DNA from: Roseibium algicola
Lineage (GTDB): Bacteria; Pseudomonadota; Alphaproteobacteria; Rhizobiales; Stappiaceae
Direction of reading: 5' to 3'
Assembly: GCF_001999245.1 (NCBI RefSeq)
Contig: NZ_CP019630.1
Coordinates: 4,927,001-4,991,000, forward strand
DNA length: 64,000 nt
The notes below the pieces were generated by a model. That model made no database searches and was not told the DNA's origin. It saw only the letters and a program-made list of their open reading frames with translations. Each line of letters opens with the position of its first letter. The first letter of the stretch is position 1. Below are positions 20,414 through 29,315 of the stretch, one piece after another. The translations under genes and the position numbers were made by a program.

Positions 20414-21432
20414 CGAAGCCCAAACCGCGTTTGGTTCTGACCCTTGGCGACCCGGCGGGTATCGGCTCTGAACTGGTCGCCCGGCTTCTCGCCGAGGAGG
20501 AAGCCCGCCAGGCGGCGGATATCCTGATCCTTGGAGACGAGGCAGAGCTGAAAACCGGCATGGAGATCGCCGGTGTCCGTTTCGACTATCAGGTCGTCTC
20601 ATCGGCTGCGTTGCCCGAGCAAGGGTCCGGGGTTCCGGTATTCCTGCAGGTTGGCAAGGCTCCGGAAGGCGGCTGGAAACGTGCCGAGGTGAGCGCGGAA
20701 GGTGGCGCACATTGCCTGGAAACGCTTGGCATGGGGGTCGACATGGTTCGGGCAGGCAAGGCGGATGCGCTGGTCTTCGCCCCGCTCAACAAGGCATCAC
20801 TTCATTCGGCCGGCATGAGCCAGTCGGATGAGCTGCACTGGTTTGCCGACCGGCTGGGCCACAATGGCAGTGTCTCGGAACTCAACGTGATGGACGGTCT
20901 ATGGACCAGCCGGGTGACGAGCCACATCGCCCTGCGCGATGTTGCCGACCTCATCACCGAAGACAAGATCATCGAGGCTGCACGGCTGATCCATTCGGCC
21001 TTGAAGGATGCCGGGTTCGAGAGCCCGCGGATCGGTGTCTGCGGCCTCAATCCGCACAATGGCGACAACGGCAATTTCGGTACGGAAGAAATCGAGATCA
21101 TTTCGCCCGCAGTCGAACGTGCCAAGGCGCTGGGCCTGCCTGTGGAAGGGCCTTATCCCTCCGACACCATTTTCCTGAAAGCTGTCGCCAAGGAATTCGA
21201 CGCCATCGTGACGCTCTATCACGACCAGGGGCAGATCGCGATCAAGCTGCTGGGCTTCTGGCAGGGGGTGACGGTGCAGGGCGGTCTGCCGATCCCGATC
21301 ACCACACCGGCACACGGAACCGCCTTCGACATTCGCGGCAAGGGAACGGCCAATGTCGGCCCGATGCGCAACGCCTGGAACATTGCCTGCGCCATGGGAA
21401 CGCGGCGCCGGTCTTCCCGAATTTCCAATTGA
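20410..21432 (+). CDS. PdxA-family (PdxA2-like) dehydrogenase
   Basis: This 340-residue protein carries GDPAGIG at the N-terminus and the three metal-binding histidines of PdxA in [16 protein letters not shown] and TPAHGTAFD. PdxA itself oxidises 4-phosphohydroxy-threonine in vitamin B6 synthesis. PdxA2 relatives act on threonate/erythronate 4-phosphate, and TphB acts on an unphosphorylated diol. Here it overlaps dctM by 4 bases and is followed by a sugar-acid dehydratase, with no DUF1537 kinase nearby, so a catabolic NAD-dependent oxidation of an unphosphorylated acid is more likely. The C-terminus (ending RRRSSRISN) is unusually basic. Confidence 0.85.
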   Translation: MTKPKPRLVLTLGDPAGIGSELVARLLAEEEARQAADILILGDEAELKTGMEIAGVRFDYQVVSSAALPEQGSGVPVFLQVGKAPEGGWKRAEVSAEGGAHCLETLGMGVDMVRAGKADALVFAPLNKASLHSAGMSQSDELHWFADRLGHNGSVSELNVMDGLWTSRVTSHIALRDVADLITEDKIIEAARLIHSALKDAGFESPRIGVCGLNPHNGDNGNFGTEEIEIISPAVERAKALGLPVEGPYPSDTIFLKAVAKEFDAIVTLYHDQGQIAIKLLGFWQGVTVQGGLPIPITTPAHGTAFDIRGKGTANVGPMRNAWNIACAMGTRRRSSRISN

Positions 21433-21445
21433 GTGGATCAGTCAT

Positions 21446-22618
21446 ATGAAAATCAAATCCGTACGCACGCGCGTCTGGACCTGGAAAGGTCCGACGGTCC
21501 CGCCGCAGGGCAACTTCTGCACCAACGCTTCCGATGCCTTGTGGATGAAGGGCGATGCCATGTCGTCCTTCCGCTTTCACCAGTGGCTGACATGTGAAGT
21601 CGAGACGGAAGACGGCACCATCGGCATCGGCAACGCCGCCTTGGCTCCCTCGGTCGTCAAGAAGGCCATCGACGACTGGTACGCACCACTGGTGATCGGC
21701 GAAGACCCGTTCGACTATGCCTACATCTGGGAAAAGATGTACCGGCGTAGCCACGCCTGGGGGCGCAAGGGGATCGGCATGACGGCTATCTCGGCCATCG
21801 ATATCGCGATCTGGGATCTGATGGGCAAGCTGGTCGGCAAGCCGGTTTTCAAGCTTCTGGGCGGCCGCACCAAGGAAAAGATCCCGGTTTATTATTCCAA
21901 GCTCTACGCCGGGTCGATCGAGGCGATGCAGAAGGAAGCCGAGGAGGCAATGAAGGGCGGCTACAAGGCCTTCAAGTCCCGCTTTGGCTTCGGCCCCAAG
22001 GACGGCATGCCGGGCATGCGGGAAAACGTGAAGCGGGTCGAGGCGGTTCGCGAGGTCATCGGCTACGACAATGACCTCATGCTGGAATGCTACATGGGCT
22101 GGAACCTCGACTATGCCAAGCGCATGTTGCCGAAACTTGCTCCTTACGAGCCACGCTGGCTAGAGGAGCCCGTGATCGCGGATGACGTTGCCGGGTATGC
22201 CGAACTCAATGCTATGAACATCGTGCCGATTTCCGGCGGCGAGCACGAGTTTTCGGTGATCGGCTGTGCGGAGCTCATCAACCGCAAGGCCGTCAGCATC
22301 CTGCAGTATGATACCAACCGGGTTGGCGGCATCACGGCGGCGCAGAAGATCAACGCCATTGCCGAAGCTGCCCAGATCCCGGTCATTCCCCATGCGGGCC
22401 AGATGCACAACTACCATCTGACCATGGCCAACACGAATTGCCCGATCAGCGAGTATTTTCCGGTGTTCGATGTCGAGGTCGGCAACGAGCTCTTCTATTA
22501 CATCTTCGAAGGCGACCCGGAAGCCGTGGACGGCTATCTGCAGCTTGACGACGATCTGCCCGGCCTCGGCATCACGATCTCGGACAAGCATCTCCAGCAT
22601 TTCGACATTGCCGAGTGA
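21446..22618 (+). CDS. Enolase-superfamily sugar-acid dehydratase (rhamnonate dehydratase-like)
   Basis: This 390-residue member of the mandelate racemase/enolase superfamily has metal ligands visible as E214 (MLECYMGW), E240 (LEEP) and E266 (GGEHEF), with candidate catalytic H316 (IPHAG). The [11 protein letters not shown] region and the spacing resemble L-rhamnonate dehydratase, which uses Asp at the first ligand; here it is Glu. It would dehydrate an aldonic acid to a 2-keto-3-deoxy acid. The ATG at 21446 starts 13 bases after the PdxA-like gene. The substrate is open: rhamnonate, or another acid imported by the adjacent TRAP system. Confidence 0.85.
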   Translation: MKIKSVRTRVWTWKGPTVPPQGNFCTNASDALWMKGDAMSSFRFHQWLTCEVETEDGTIGIGNAALAPSVVKKAIDDWYAPLVIGEDPFDYAYIWEKMYRRSHAWGRKGIGMTAISAIDIAIWDLMGKLVGKPVFKLLGGRTKEKIPVYYSKLYAGSIEAMQKEAEEAMKGGYKAFKSRFGFGPKDGMPGMRENVKRVEAVREVIGYDNDLMLECYMGWNLDYAKRMLPKLAPYEPRWLEEPVIADDVAGYAELNAMNIVPISGGEHEFSVIGCAELINRKAVSILQYDTNRVGGITAAQKINAIAEAAQIPVIPHAGQMHNYHLTMANTNCPISEYFPVFDVEVGNELFYYIFEGDPEAVDGYLQLDDDLPGLGITISDKHLQHFDIAE

Positions 22619-22699
22619 CCTTTCGGGTTTCCTGCTCCGGCCCGCAAACCGAGGCAGGAAGCTCATCCATTATCCTCAAAGACAAAAGCACGTAGCCCC

Positions 22700-23611
22700 A
22701 TGACCCCTTATTCCGGTATCTGGCCTGTCGCCCCGACACCCTTTCACGAAGACGGTTCGCTTGATGAACCGGGCATGCGCCGCGTGCTGGATTGCCTTAT
22801 CGACCAGGGCGCGGATGGCATCTGCATCCTGGCGAATTTCTCCGAGCAGTTCCTGTTGTCGGATGCAGAGCGCGAGTTGCTGACACGGCTTTGCATCGAG
22901 CATATCGACGGCCGCGTTCCTGTCATCGTCACGATCAGTCATTTCGCGACACGGATCGCGGTAGAGCGGGCGCAGCTTGCCAAGTCGCTTGGCGCTGCCA
23001 TTGTCATGATGATGCCGCCCTATCACGGTGCTCTTTTGAAAGGGAACGCCCAGCAGACGTTTGATCAATTCGCTGCCGTTGGCGAGGTCGGCATTCCGAT
23101 CATGATCCAGGATGCGCCCCTGTCCGGCGTCGACTTGCCGGTGCCGCTTCTGGTGAAGATGGCCCGCGAGATCGAGATGGTGAAGCTCTTCAAGATCGAA
23201 TGCCCGCAGGCTGCCAACAAGTTGCGGTCTCTCATTGCTGAAGGCGGCCCTGCCATCGAAGGCCCATTTGATGGCGAAGAAGGCATCACGTTGCTGGCGG
23301 ATCTGGACGCAGGCGCGCGCGGTTCGATGACCTCGGGGATGATCGTCGACCAGATCAAGCCCGTCATCGATCTCTATCACGCGGGCCAAACCGACGAGGC
23401 AGCAGATGCCTATGCGCGGGTTCTGCCCGTCATCAATCACGAGAACCGCTTGTGCGGCTGGCGCTCCTGCAAGGCGGCGATGGTCGAAGGCGGTGTCATC
23501 AAATCCGATTTCTGCCGGCATCCGATCGACCCGCTGCCGCAGCCGGTGCGCGAGAGACTACTGACGCTTCTGCGCCGGCTCGATCCCCTGGTTTTGCGCT
23601 GGGGGCAGTGA
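22700..23611 (+). CDS. DapA-family lyase/aldolase
   Basis: This 303-residue TIM-barrel protein of the dihydrodipicolinate synthase family has a Schiff-base lysine at K165 (LFKIECP). The position of the catalytic tyrosine in DapA (YNxP) is glutamine here (IMIQDAP, Q137), so it is unlikely to be a true DapA. Downstream of a sugar-acid dehydratase it probably cleaves or converts a 2-keto-3-deoxy acid to pyruvate plus an aldehyde. It follows the dehydratase by 81 bases, likely in the same operon. Confidence 0.85.
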   Translation: MTPYSGIWPVAPTPFHEDGSLDEPGMRRVLDCLIDQGADGICILANFSEQFLLSDAERELLTRLCIEHIDGRVPVIVTISHFATRIAVERAQLAKSLGAAIVMMMPPYHGALLKGNAQQTFDQFAAVGEVGIPIMIQDAPLSGVDLPVPLLVKMAREIEMVKLFKIECPQAANKLRSLIAEGGPAIEGPFDGEEGITLLADLDAGARGSMTSGMIVDQIKPVIDLYHAGQTDEAADAYARVLPVINHENRLCGWRSCKAAMVEGGVIKSDFCRHPIDPLPQPVRERLLTLLRRLDPLVLRWGQ

Positions 23612-23670
23612 GGAAAACTCCGGGGCGATCAGCCGTCGTTTGATCCACCTAAAGACATGAGGCCGGGTAT

Positions 23671-24678
23671 TTGACTGTCTGGAAAGGAAAAAATCCGGTA
23701 TCGATTGAGACCGCCAAGCGGGTACGCCAACGACTGAGCGGATCGATCGATATGCATGGAACCTTCGACATGGCGATCCTGTCTCGCCTGCGGTTCAAAC
23801 AGCTTGCCCTTGTGGCGAGCCTGGAAGTCACGACCAATCTGCACGAATCCGCGCGCGAGCTGAACCTTTCCCAGCCCGGGGCGACAAAACTTTTGAAGGA
23901 AGTGGAGGACACGCTCGGGGTCACGCTGTTCGAGCGTCTTTCCAGGGGAATGAAACCAACGGCCTATGGCGTGGTGGTTGCCCGGCATGCCCGCCAGATC
24001 ATTTCCGAGACCGGGCGGCTGAAGGCGCAATTGTCGGCGATGCAGCGCGGCGAATATGGCAAGGTGCGGCTTGGCGCGATCATGGAAGCCTTGCCGGGGC
24101 AGGTATCCGAGCTTCTGATGAACCTGATGGAAACCAATGTCGGCCCGCAGATCAGCCTGATGGTGTCGACTTCCGACAATCTCATTTCCGCGCTCAACGA
24201 AGGTGCGCTGGATATCGTGTTGGGGCGGCCGGTGGAACATCTCGACATGACCGGCATTCGATTTGAACCGCTCTGGCAGGAGAGGCTCGCTGTCGTGGCG
24301 GCGCCGTCGCATCCTCTGGTGCCAAGCAAGCAGCTCAGTCTGGTGGACCTTGGCGATTTCAGCTGGATCCTTCAGCCAAGGCCCAGCCCGATGCGCATGT
24401 CGATCGAGCTTGCTTTTGCTCATGCGGATCTGCCCGCACCGCATTACGGCCTTGAAACGTCTTCGATGCTGATGACGACGCTGGCGGTCGGAAAAAGCGA
24501 CATGCTGGCCGTTCTGCCGCAATCGGTTGCCGACTACTATCAGGAAAACGGCCTGATCCGGATTCTGCCGGTCAGGCTGGAAGAGCACATGAGCCGATAC
24601 GGACTTTTGATCCCGAACAAGGATGAATTCGACCCGGAAGTCGAAGCCCTGGTCTCGCTCATTCGCGCCTCTGTCTGA
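23671..24678 (+). CDS. LysR-family transcriptional regulator (GbpR-like)
   Basis: This 335-residue LysR protein has its helix-turn-helix at about residues 45-65 (LHESARELNLSQPGATKLLKEVE). The start shown is TTG at 23671; an ATG at 23752 (MHGTFDM) gives 308 residues, closer to the family norm, and may be the true start. It is the last gene of the DctPQM-dehydratase group and resembles sugar-uptake regulators of the GbpR type, so it probably controls that operon. Confidence 0.85.
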   Translation: MTVWKGKNPVSIETAKRVRQRLSGSIDMHGTFDMAILSRLRFKQLALVASLEVTTNLHESARELNLSQPGATKLLKEVEDTLGVTLFERLSRGMKPTAYGVVVARHARQIISETGRLKAQLSAMQRGEYGKVRLGAIMEALPGQVSELLMNLMETNVGPQISLMVSTSDNLISALNEGALDIVLGRPVEHLDMTGIRFEPLWQERLAVVAAPSHPLVPSKQLSLVDLGDFSWILQPRPSPMRMSIELAFAHADLPAPHYGLETSSMLMTTLAVGKSDMLAVLPQSVADYYQENGLIRILPVRLEEHMSRYGLLIPNKDEFDPEVEALVSLIRASV

Positions 24679-24729
24679 CCGGGAAGGGGGCCCCCTCCCG
24701 GCTGGTCTTTTCTGGTCAATACTCCTGGG

Positions 24730-26013
24730 TCAGACGATCCCGCCGCCAGCCCCGGAAACTTCCGGGCGGATCTCCGCGACCTTCTGCCGGTATCCGGCAC
24801 TCCGGTAGGCCGCAACAGGGTCGATGGCGCCGCCGTTTTCCAGTCTTGCCATGGCCAGGATCGGCTCGACATCGGTGCGGAAAGCGGTTTTCAGCGTGGT
24901 CGTCGCCATCAAGGCGTCATTCGTGTCCTGAAAACCTTCCAGGGCAGACCTGTCGACCAGCAGTGCCTGGGCATAGGCGCGCTGCACCTCCATTGCGGAG
25001 ACCATCAGGCTTTCGATGGGGTCGGTCACGTTGTGAGACTGGTCGAGCATATGCGCCGGGTCGAAGCCGGGCGCCTTCCGCGTTTCGGCGTCCACCAGTT
25101 CGTTGAACACCAGGAACAACCGGTAGGGATCGACGGAGCCCGTATCCAGATCGTCATCGCCATACTTGCTGTCGTTGAAGTGGAAACCACCGAGCTTGCC
25201 GAACTGGATCAGCCGGGCAACGATCATCTCGATATTGGCGTTGGGGGCATGGTGGCCGAGATCGACAAGGCAGTAGGCCTTCTCGCCCAGTTCCTGCGCG
25301 ATCATGTAGTTGGTTCCCCAGTCCTGCACCACGGTGGAATAGAAAGCCGGCTCATACATCTTGTGCTCGGTGAACAGCCGCCAGTCGTCCGGCAGTTCCG
25401 CATAAATGGCTTTTGCCGCATCCAGATACCGCTCGAACTGACGTGTGAAGTTGGCCTGGCCGGGAAAGTTCGATCCGTCGCCGATCCAGATGGTCAGGGC
25501 CCTGGAGCCGATGGCCTTGCCGATCTCGATGCATTCCAGATTGTGCTCGACAGCCTGCCTGCGCGTGCCGGCATCCGTATGGCTGAGCGAGCCGAACTTG
25601 TAGGAAAGAGGCTGACCGTCCTGATCCTGAAAGGTGTTGGAGTTCATGGCGTCAAAGCCAAGCCCGAGCGAACTTGCCTTGGCCTTCAGCTCTGCCGGGT
25701 CGGCCTTGTCCCAGGGAATGTGCAGCGAAACGTTTGGTGTTGCGCGGGTAAGCTGCTGGATGACGCTGCAATCTTCCAGCTTGTCGAAGATATGGCGTGG
25801 TTCGCCCTTGCCGGGAAACCGCGCAAAGCGCGTGCCGCCGGTGCCGACACCCCATGACGGCACCGCGACGCCATAGGCGGCGACCTTCGCCTTGATGGCA
25901 TCGATGGAGACGCCGCGCCGGTCGAGCCTTTCACCCAGGGTTTCATAGTCACGCTTCAGGTCGGCTGTGCGGGTCTCGTTTTCCCCGGCGACCAGCGATG
26001 TGTCGATCATCAT
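24730..26013 (-). CDS. rhaI: L-rhamnose isomerase, Rhizobium RhaI type
   Basis: This 427-residue TIM-barrel sugar isomerase of the type found in rhizobial rhamnose clusters should convert L-rhamnose to L-rhamnulose in the cytoplasm. The sequence shows clustered metal-binding residues in LFTEHKMYEP, LVDLGHHAPN and GGFHFNDSKYGDDD, as in xylose-isomerase-like enzymes. The start is the first of two adjacent ATGs, with AGGAT upstream. It follows rhaD on the same strand after a repeat-bearing gap of about 150 bases. Confidence 0.92.
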   Translation of the reverse strand: MMIDTSLVAGENETRTADLKRDYETLGERLDRRGVSIDAIKAKVAAYGVAVPSWGVGTGGTRFARFPGKGEPRHIFDKLEDCSVIQQLTRATPNVSLHIPWDKADPAELKAKASSLGLGFDAMNSNTFQDQDGQPLSYKFGSLSHTDAGTRRQAVEHNLECIEIGKAIGSRALTIWIGDGSNFPGQANFTRQFERYLDAAKAIYAELPDDWRLFTEHKMYEPAFYSTVVQDWGTNYMIAQELGEKAYCLVDLGHHAPNANIEMIVARLIQFGKLGGFHFNDSKYGDDDLDTGSVDPYRLFLVFNELVDAETRKAPGFDPAHMLDQSHNVTDPIESLMVSAMEVQRAYAQALLVDRSALEGFQDTNDALMATTTLKTAFRTDVEPILAMARLENGGAIDPVAAYRSAGYRQKVAEIRPEVSGAGGGIV

Positions 26014-26039
26014 GAGAAGATCCTTTCCTGCCCGAAGAA

Positions 26040-26145
26040 CCTCATCCTGAGGAGGGCCGCGAGGCCCGTCTCGAAGGATGGGCCGCTTGTCTGGAGTATG
26101 CCGCCCATCCTTCGAGACAGCGCTTCGCGCTTCCTCAGGATGAGG
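26040..26145. repeat. Inverted pair of CCTCATCCTGAGG-type palindromic repeats
   Basis: The left copy (26040-26083) begins CCTCATCCTGAGGAG and ends TCTCGAAGGATGGGC; the right copy (26102-26145) is its inverse. Each copy has its own small palindrome (GCCGCGAGGC, or AGCGCTTCGCGCTT). The motif is the widespread rhizobial/Bradyrhizobium-type intergenic repeat. It lies between rhaD and rhaI, which are transcribed the same way, so it would fold into a large stem in their mRNA. Confidence 0.85.
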
Positions 26146-26166
26146 TCTGCTTTGTGGATGTGACGT

Positions 26167-28269
26167 TTACCGCGTGAAAGCCTGAACGTTGCCGGCGTCG
26201 ACGTTGATGATGTTCCCGGTCGACTTGGCGGAAAACTCGGAGGCGAAAAAGTAGGTTGCCTCGGCGATGTCTTCCGGCAGCACGGACAGTTTCAGCAGCG
26301 AGCGCTGGCGGTAGTGTTCCTCCAGCTCCGACGTGTCCTTGCCGTAGGCTTCGGCGCGTTCCTTCAGCCAGTCACCGGACCAGATCTTGGACCCGCGCAA
26401 GACAGCGTCCGGATTGACCACATTGACACGGATCCCCTCCGGAGCACCTTCCAGGGCAAGGCAGCGGGCAAGGTGCAGTTCGGAAGCCTTGGCTGTGCAA
26501 TAGGCACTGGCACCGGGAGACGCGGCGAGGCCGTTCTTCGATCCGATGAAAACGATGGAGCCGCCGACCCCTTGCGTCTTCATCACCTTGAAGGCCTCAC
26601 GGGACACCAGGAAATAACCGGTCGACAGGATCGACATGTTCCGGTTCCACAGGTCGAGCGTGGTGTCCTCGATCGGGGCGGAAGACGCGATGCCGGCGTT
26701 GGATACGAGAATGTCGACTCCGCCGAATTCAAGTGCAGCTCTGGCAAAGCTGTCTGCCACGGCGTCTTCGCTGGTGACATCCATCGTCACCGTGCGCACG
26801 ACGTCCCTGGAATAGCGGGCGGTGAGATTGTCGGCGGCGGCCCCGAGTGCGTCCGCGTCGATGTCGGCCAGCACCACGCAGGCGCCTTCGCGCAGAAAGC
26901 GTTCAGCGGTGGCCGAGCCGATGCCGCCGGCACCGCCGGTGACCAGCGCGATCTTGCCTGCAAGGCTTTTGGGTTTGGGCATGCGCTGCAGCTTGGCTTC
27001 TTCAAGAAGCCAGTATTCGATGTCGAAGGCTTCCTGTTCCGGCAGGCCGCGGTAGGTGGAAACGCTGGAAGCGCCGCGCATGACGTTGATGGCGTTGGTG
27101 TAGAACTCGCCTGAAATGCGTGCCGTCGCCTTGTCCTTGGCGAAGGTGATCATGCCAACGCCCGGCACCAGGTAGACAACGGCGTTCGGGTCGCGAAGGG
27201 CGGGGCTGTGGTCGTGCTTGCAACGGTCATAATAGGCCGCATAGTCGTCACGGTAAGCTTCTGCAGCCTGACCGAGCCCGGCAAGCGTTGCCTCGATGTC
27301 CGCGGTCGCGGGATCGAAATCAACCACGAGCGGGCGGATCTTGGTGCGCAGGAAATGATCCGGGCAGCTTGTGCCGAGGGCGGCAAGGGCTTCCATGTCA
27401 TTGGCGCAGACGAATTCCAGCACAGCGTCGCTGTCGTCGAAATGACCGACCATATGCTGCTTGCCGGAGACCATCCCCCGGATTGCAGGCATCAGGCGGG
27501 CAGCAACGGCACGCCGGTCCGACGGAGCCAGGGCGCGGTGTTTCGAGCCGCCGAAAGCATCTTTTCCTGCCGTCTTTTCCTCAAACCAGGCAATCGCCTT
27601 GTTGATGATTTCCAGTGTGGTTTCGTAGCAGGTCCTGGCGTCGTCAGCCCAGGTGAAAAGGCCGTGGCTTTCCAGGACGACACCTCGGGCCTCCGGATTT
27701 TCCAGGCAGAATTTTTCCAGCCACAGACCCAGTTCATAGCCCGGTCGCTTCCAGGGAAGCCAGCCGATGTCGGCGCCAAAGATTTCCTGCGTGATTGCCT
27801 TGCTGTCGCTTGCCGCTGCAATGGCGATGATTGCGTCCGGATGCATATGGTCGACATGGCTTTTCGGCACATAGGCATGAAGCGGCGTATCGATGGAGGC
27901 GGCGCGCGGGTTCAGGTTGAAGGTGCAATGGGGCAGGCAGGCGACCATCTCGTCTTCAAACTCGACGCCGCGATAAAGCCCTTTAAGTGCCCGCAGCTTG
28001 TCCATGTAGAGTGTTGCAAAACCATCCATCTTGATGGTGCCGACATCGCCTCCGGAGCCCTTGACCCACAGTACCTCGACCTGTTCGCCGGTGAGGGGAT
28101 CCTTCTCCATCGCCTTGGCGGAGGTGTTGCCGCCACCATAGTTGGTGATGCGCTTGTCGGAGCCCAGGAGGTTGGAGCGATAGAGCAGCAGCTCCGCTTC
28201 GCTCATGCCGGAAGCCTTCTGGTCATCCCACAGGTTTGCAAGCCGGGAACCGGCAGCGGAATTCAACAT
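26167..28269 (-). CDS. rhaD: Bifunctional rhamnulose-1-phosphate aldolase / short-chain dehydrogenase
   Basis: This 700-residue fusion has an N-terminal class II aldolase domain (1-400; metal histidines in HVDHMHPD and the catalytic region VLESHGLFTW) joined to a C-terminal short-chain dehydrogenase (from about 435; GGAGGIG, NAG, SAYCTAK). The aldolase splits rhamnulose-1-phosphate into DHAP and L-lactaldehyde, and the dehydrogenase domain oxidises the lactaldehyde. I chose the ATG at 28269, behind GGGAGGAAAAG, over one 26 codons earlier. It is divergent from the DeoR-type regulator. Confidence 0.95.
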   Translation of the reverse strand: MLNSAAGSRLANLWDDQKASGMSEAELLLYRSNLLGSDKRITNYGGGNTSAKAMEKDPLTGEQVEVLWVKGSGGDVGTIKMDGFATLYMDKLRALKGLYRGVEFEDEMVACLPHCTFNLNPRAASIDTPLHAYVPKSHVDHMHPDAIIAIAAASDSKAITQEIFGADIGWLPWKRPGYELGLWLEKFCLENPEARGVVLESHGLFTWADDARTCYETTLEIINKAIAWFEEKTAGKDAFGGSKHRALAPSDRRAVAARLMPAIRGMVSGKQHMVGHFDDSDAVLEFVCANDMEALAALGTSCPDHFLRTKIRPLVVDFDPATADIEATLAGLGQAAEAYRDDYAAYYDRCKHDHSPALRDPNAVVYLVPGVGMITFAKDKATARISGEFYTNAINVMRGASSVSTYRGLPEQEAFDIEYWLLEEAKLQRMPKPKSLAGKIALVTGGAGGIGSATAERFLREGACVVLADIDADALGAAADNLTARYSRDVVRTVTMDVTSEDAVADSFARAALEFGGVDILVSNAGIASSAPIEDTTLDLWNRNMSILSTGYFLVSREAFKVMKTQGVGGSIVFIGSKNGLAASPGASAYCTAKASELHLARCLALEGAPEGIRVNVVNPDAVLRGSKIWSGDWLKERAEAYGKDTSELEEHYRQRSLLKLSVLPEDIAEATYFFASEFSAKSTGNIINVDAGNVQAFTR

Positions 28270-28335
28270 CTTTTCCTCCCAGGTAAGCCTGACGGCTTGC
28301 GTCTCGTTGTCTAGAAACTCGCTTGAACGGATCAG

Positions 28336-28412
28336 GTTGTCAATCAAAAACGATCAATATCGATCATATTGCGCTGCAAAATGATCATTTTTGATTTTTT
28401 ATGATTGACATT
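28336..28412. promoter_or_regulatory. Rhamnose operator region with repeated GATCA boxes
   Basis: The gap between rhaD and the regulator gene is AT-rich and carries repeated boxes: AACGATCAATAT, TCGATCATATTG, AATGATCATTTTTGATT and TTATGATTGAC. Repeated boxes of this kind are typical of DeoR-family repressors and would overlap both divergent promoters. Confidence 0.65.
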
Positions 28413-28453
28413 GACCGGTGTTGGTGGAAACGTTTGATCAATGGGAGGACCAG

Positions 28454-29260
28454 ATGCACGAGAAAGAACGCCACAGGATCATATTGTCCGCAGTCCAGGA
28501 TCGTCCGGTCGTGACGGTGCAGGAGCTGGTGGCGTTGACGGATTCCTCGGAAGCGACCATCCGTCGCGACATTGCCCAGCTGCATGTGCAGAAGAAGCTG
28601 CGCCGTGTGCGGGGTGGGGCGGAGAGCATTCATCCGCCGCAATTCGTCGGTTTGGCGGGGCGTCCGTTCAGTGTCAACGAAACGATCAACATCGCTCAGA
28701 AACGCGCAATCGCGCAAAAGGCGGTGGAGCTGTGCGAGGATGGCGATGCCATCATCATCAACGGCGGCACAACCACCTTTCAGATGGTGCATCCGCTGGC
28801 AACCAAGCGCTGCCAGGTGTTCACCAACTCGTTTCCGATTGCTGAGCATCTCCTCAAGAATTCCAAGAACACCATCATGCTCTCGGGCGGGGTGATCTAT
28901 CGCGAACAGAACATCATCCTGAGCCCCTTCGACAATGACGTGACCCGAAACTTCTACGCGACGCGCATGTTCATGGGCGCCCAGGGGCTTGGGCCGCTTG
29001 GGCTCATGGAGGCCGATCCGTTGCTCATTCAGGCCGAGCAGAAGCTGATCGGCCAGGCGGATGAACTTGTGGTTCTGGCGGATTCGTCGAAATTCAGCGC
29101 ACGTTCCAGCCTGATCCTGTGCCCGCTCGAGCGGATTTCCACCGTCATCACCGATGACAGGATCCCCGACAGCGCGGCCAACATGCTGGAACAGGCCGAC
29201 ATCCATCTGATCGTGGCGGAAACAAGCGCCGCACAGACCAAGGCAACCTCGAACGGGTAG
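28454..29260 (+). CDS. rhaR: DeoR-family regulator of rhamnose genes
   Basis: This is a 268-residue DeoR protein. The N-terminal helix-turn-helix contains SSEATIRRDIAQL and the C-terminal sugar-phosphate sensor domain has INGGTTTFQM and ADSSKFSARS. In Rhizobium leguminosarum, RhaR of this family is a negative regulator of the rha genes. I chose the ATG at 28454, with GGGAGGA just upstream. It leads directly into the ABC transporter operon and is divergent from rhaD. Confidence 0.92.
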   Translation: MHEKERHRIILSAVQDRPVVTVQELVALTDSSEATIRRDIAQLHVQKKLRRVRGGAESIHPPQFVGLAGRPFSVNETINIAQKRAIAQKAVELCEDGDAIIINGGTTTFQMVHPLATKRCQVFTNSFPIAEHLLKNSKNTIMLSGGVIYREQNIILSPFDNDVTRNFYATRMFMGAQGLGPLGLMEADPLLIQAEQKLIGQADELVVLADSSKFSARSSLILCPLERISTVITDDRIPDSAANMLEQADIHLIVAETSAAQTKATSNG

Positions 29261-29315
29261 CCGGCACACTGTCCGGACCTTGGGAGGGGCCGGCAGCACT
29301 TTAGGGAGGAAGACC

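Noticed and set aside
21353..21445. N-terminal extension of the enolase-family dehydratase
   Set aside because: The extra 31 codons lie over the PdxA-like gene and show no similarity; MKIKSVR at 21446 matches the family start.
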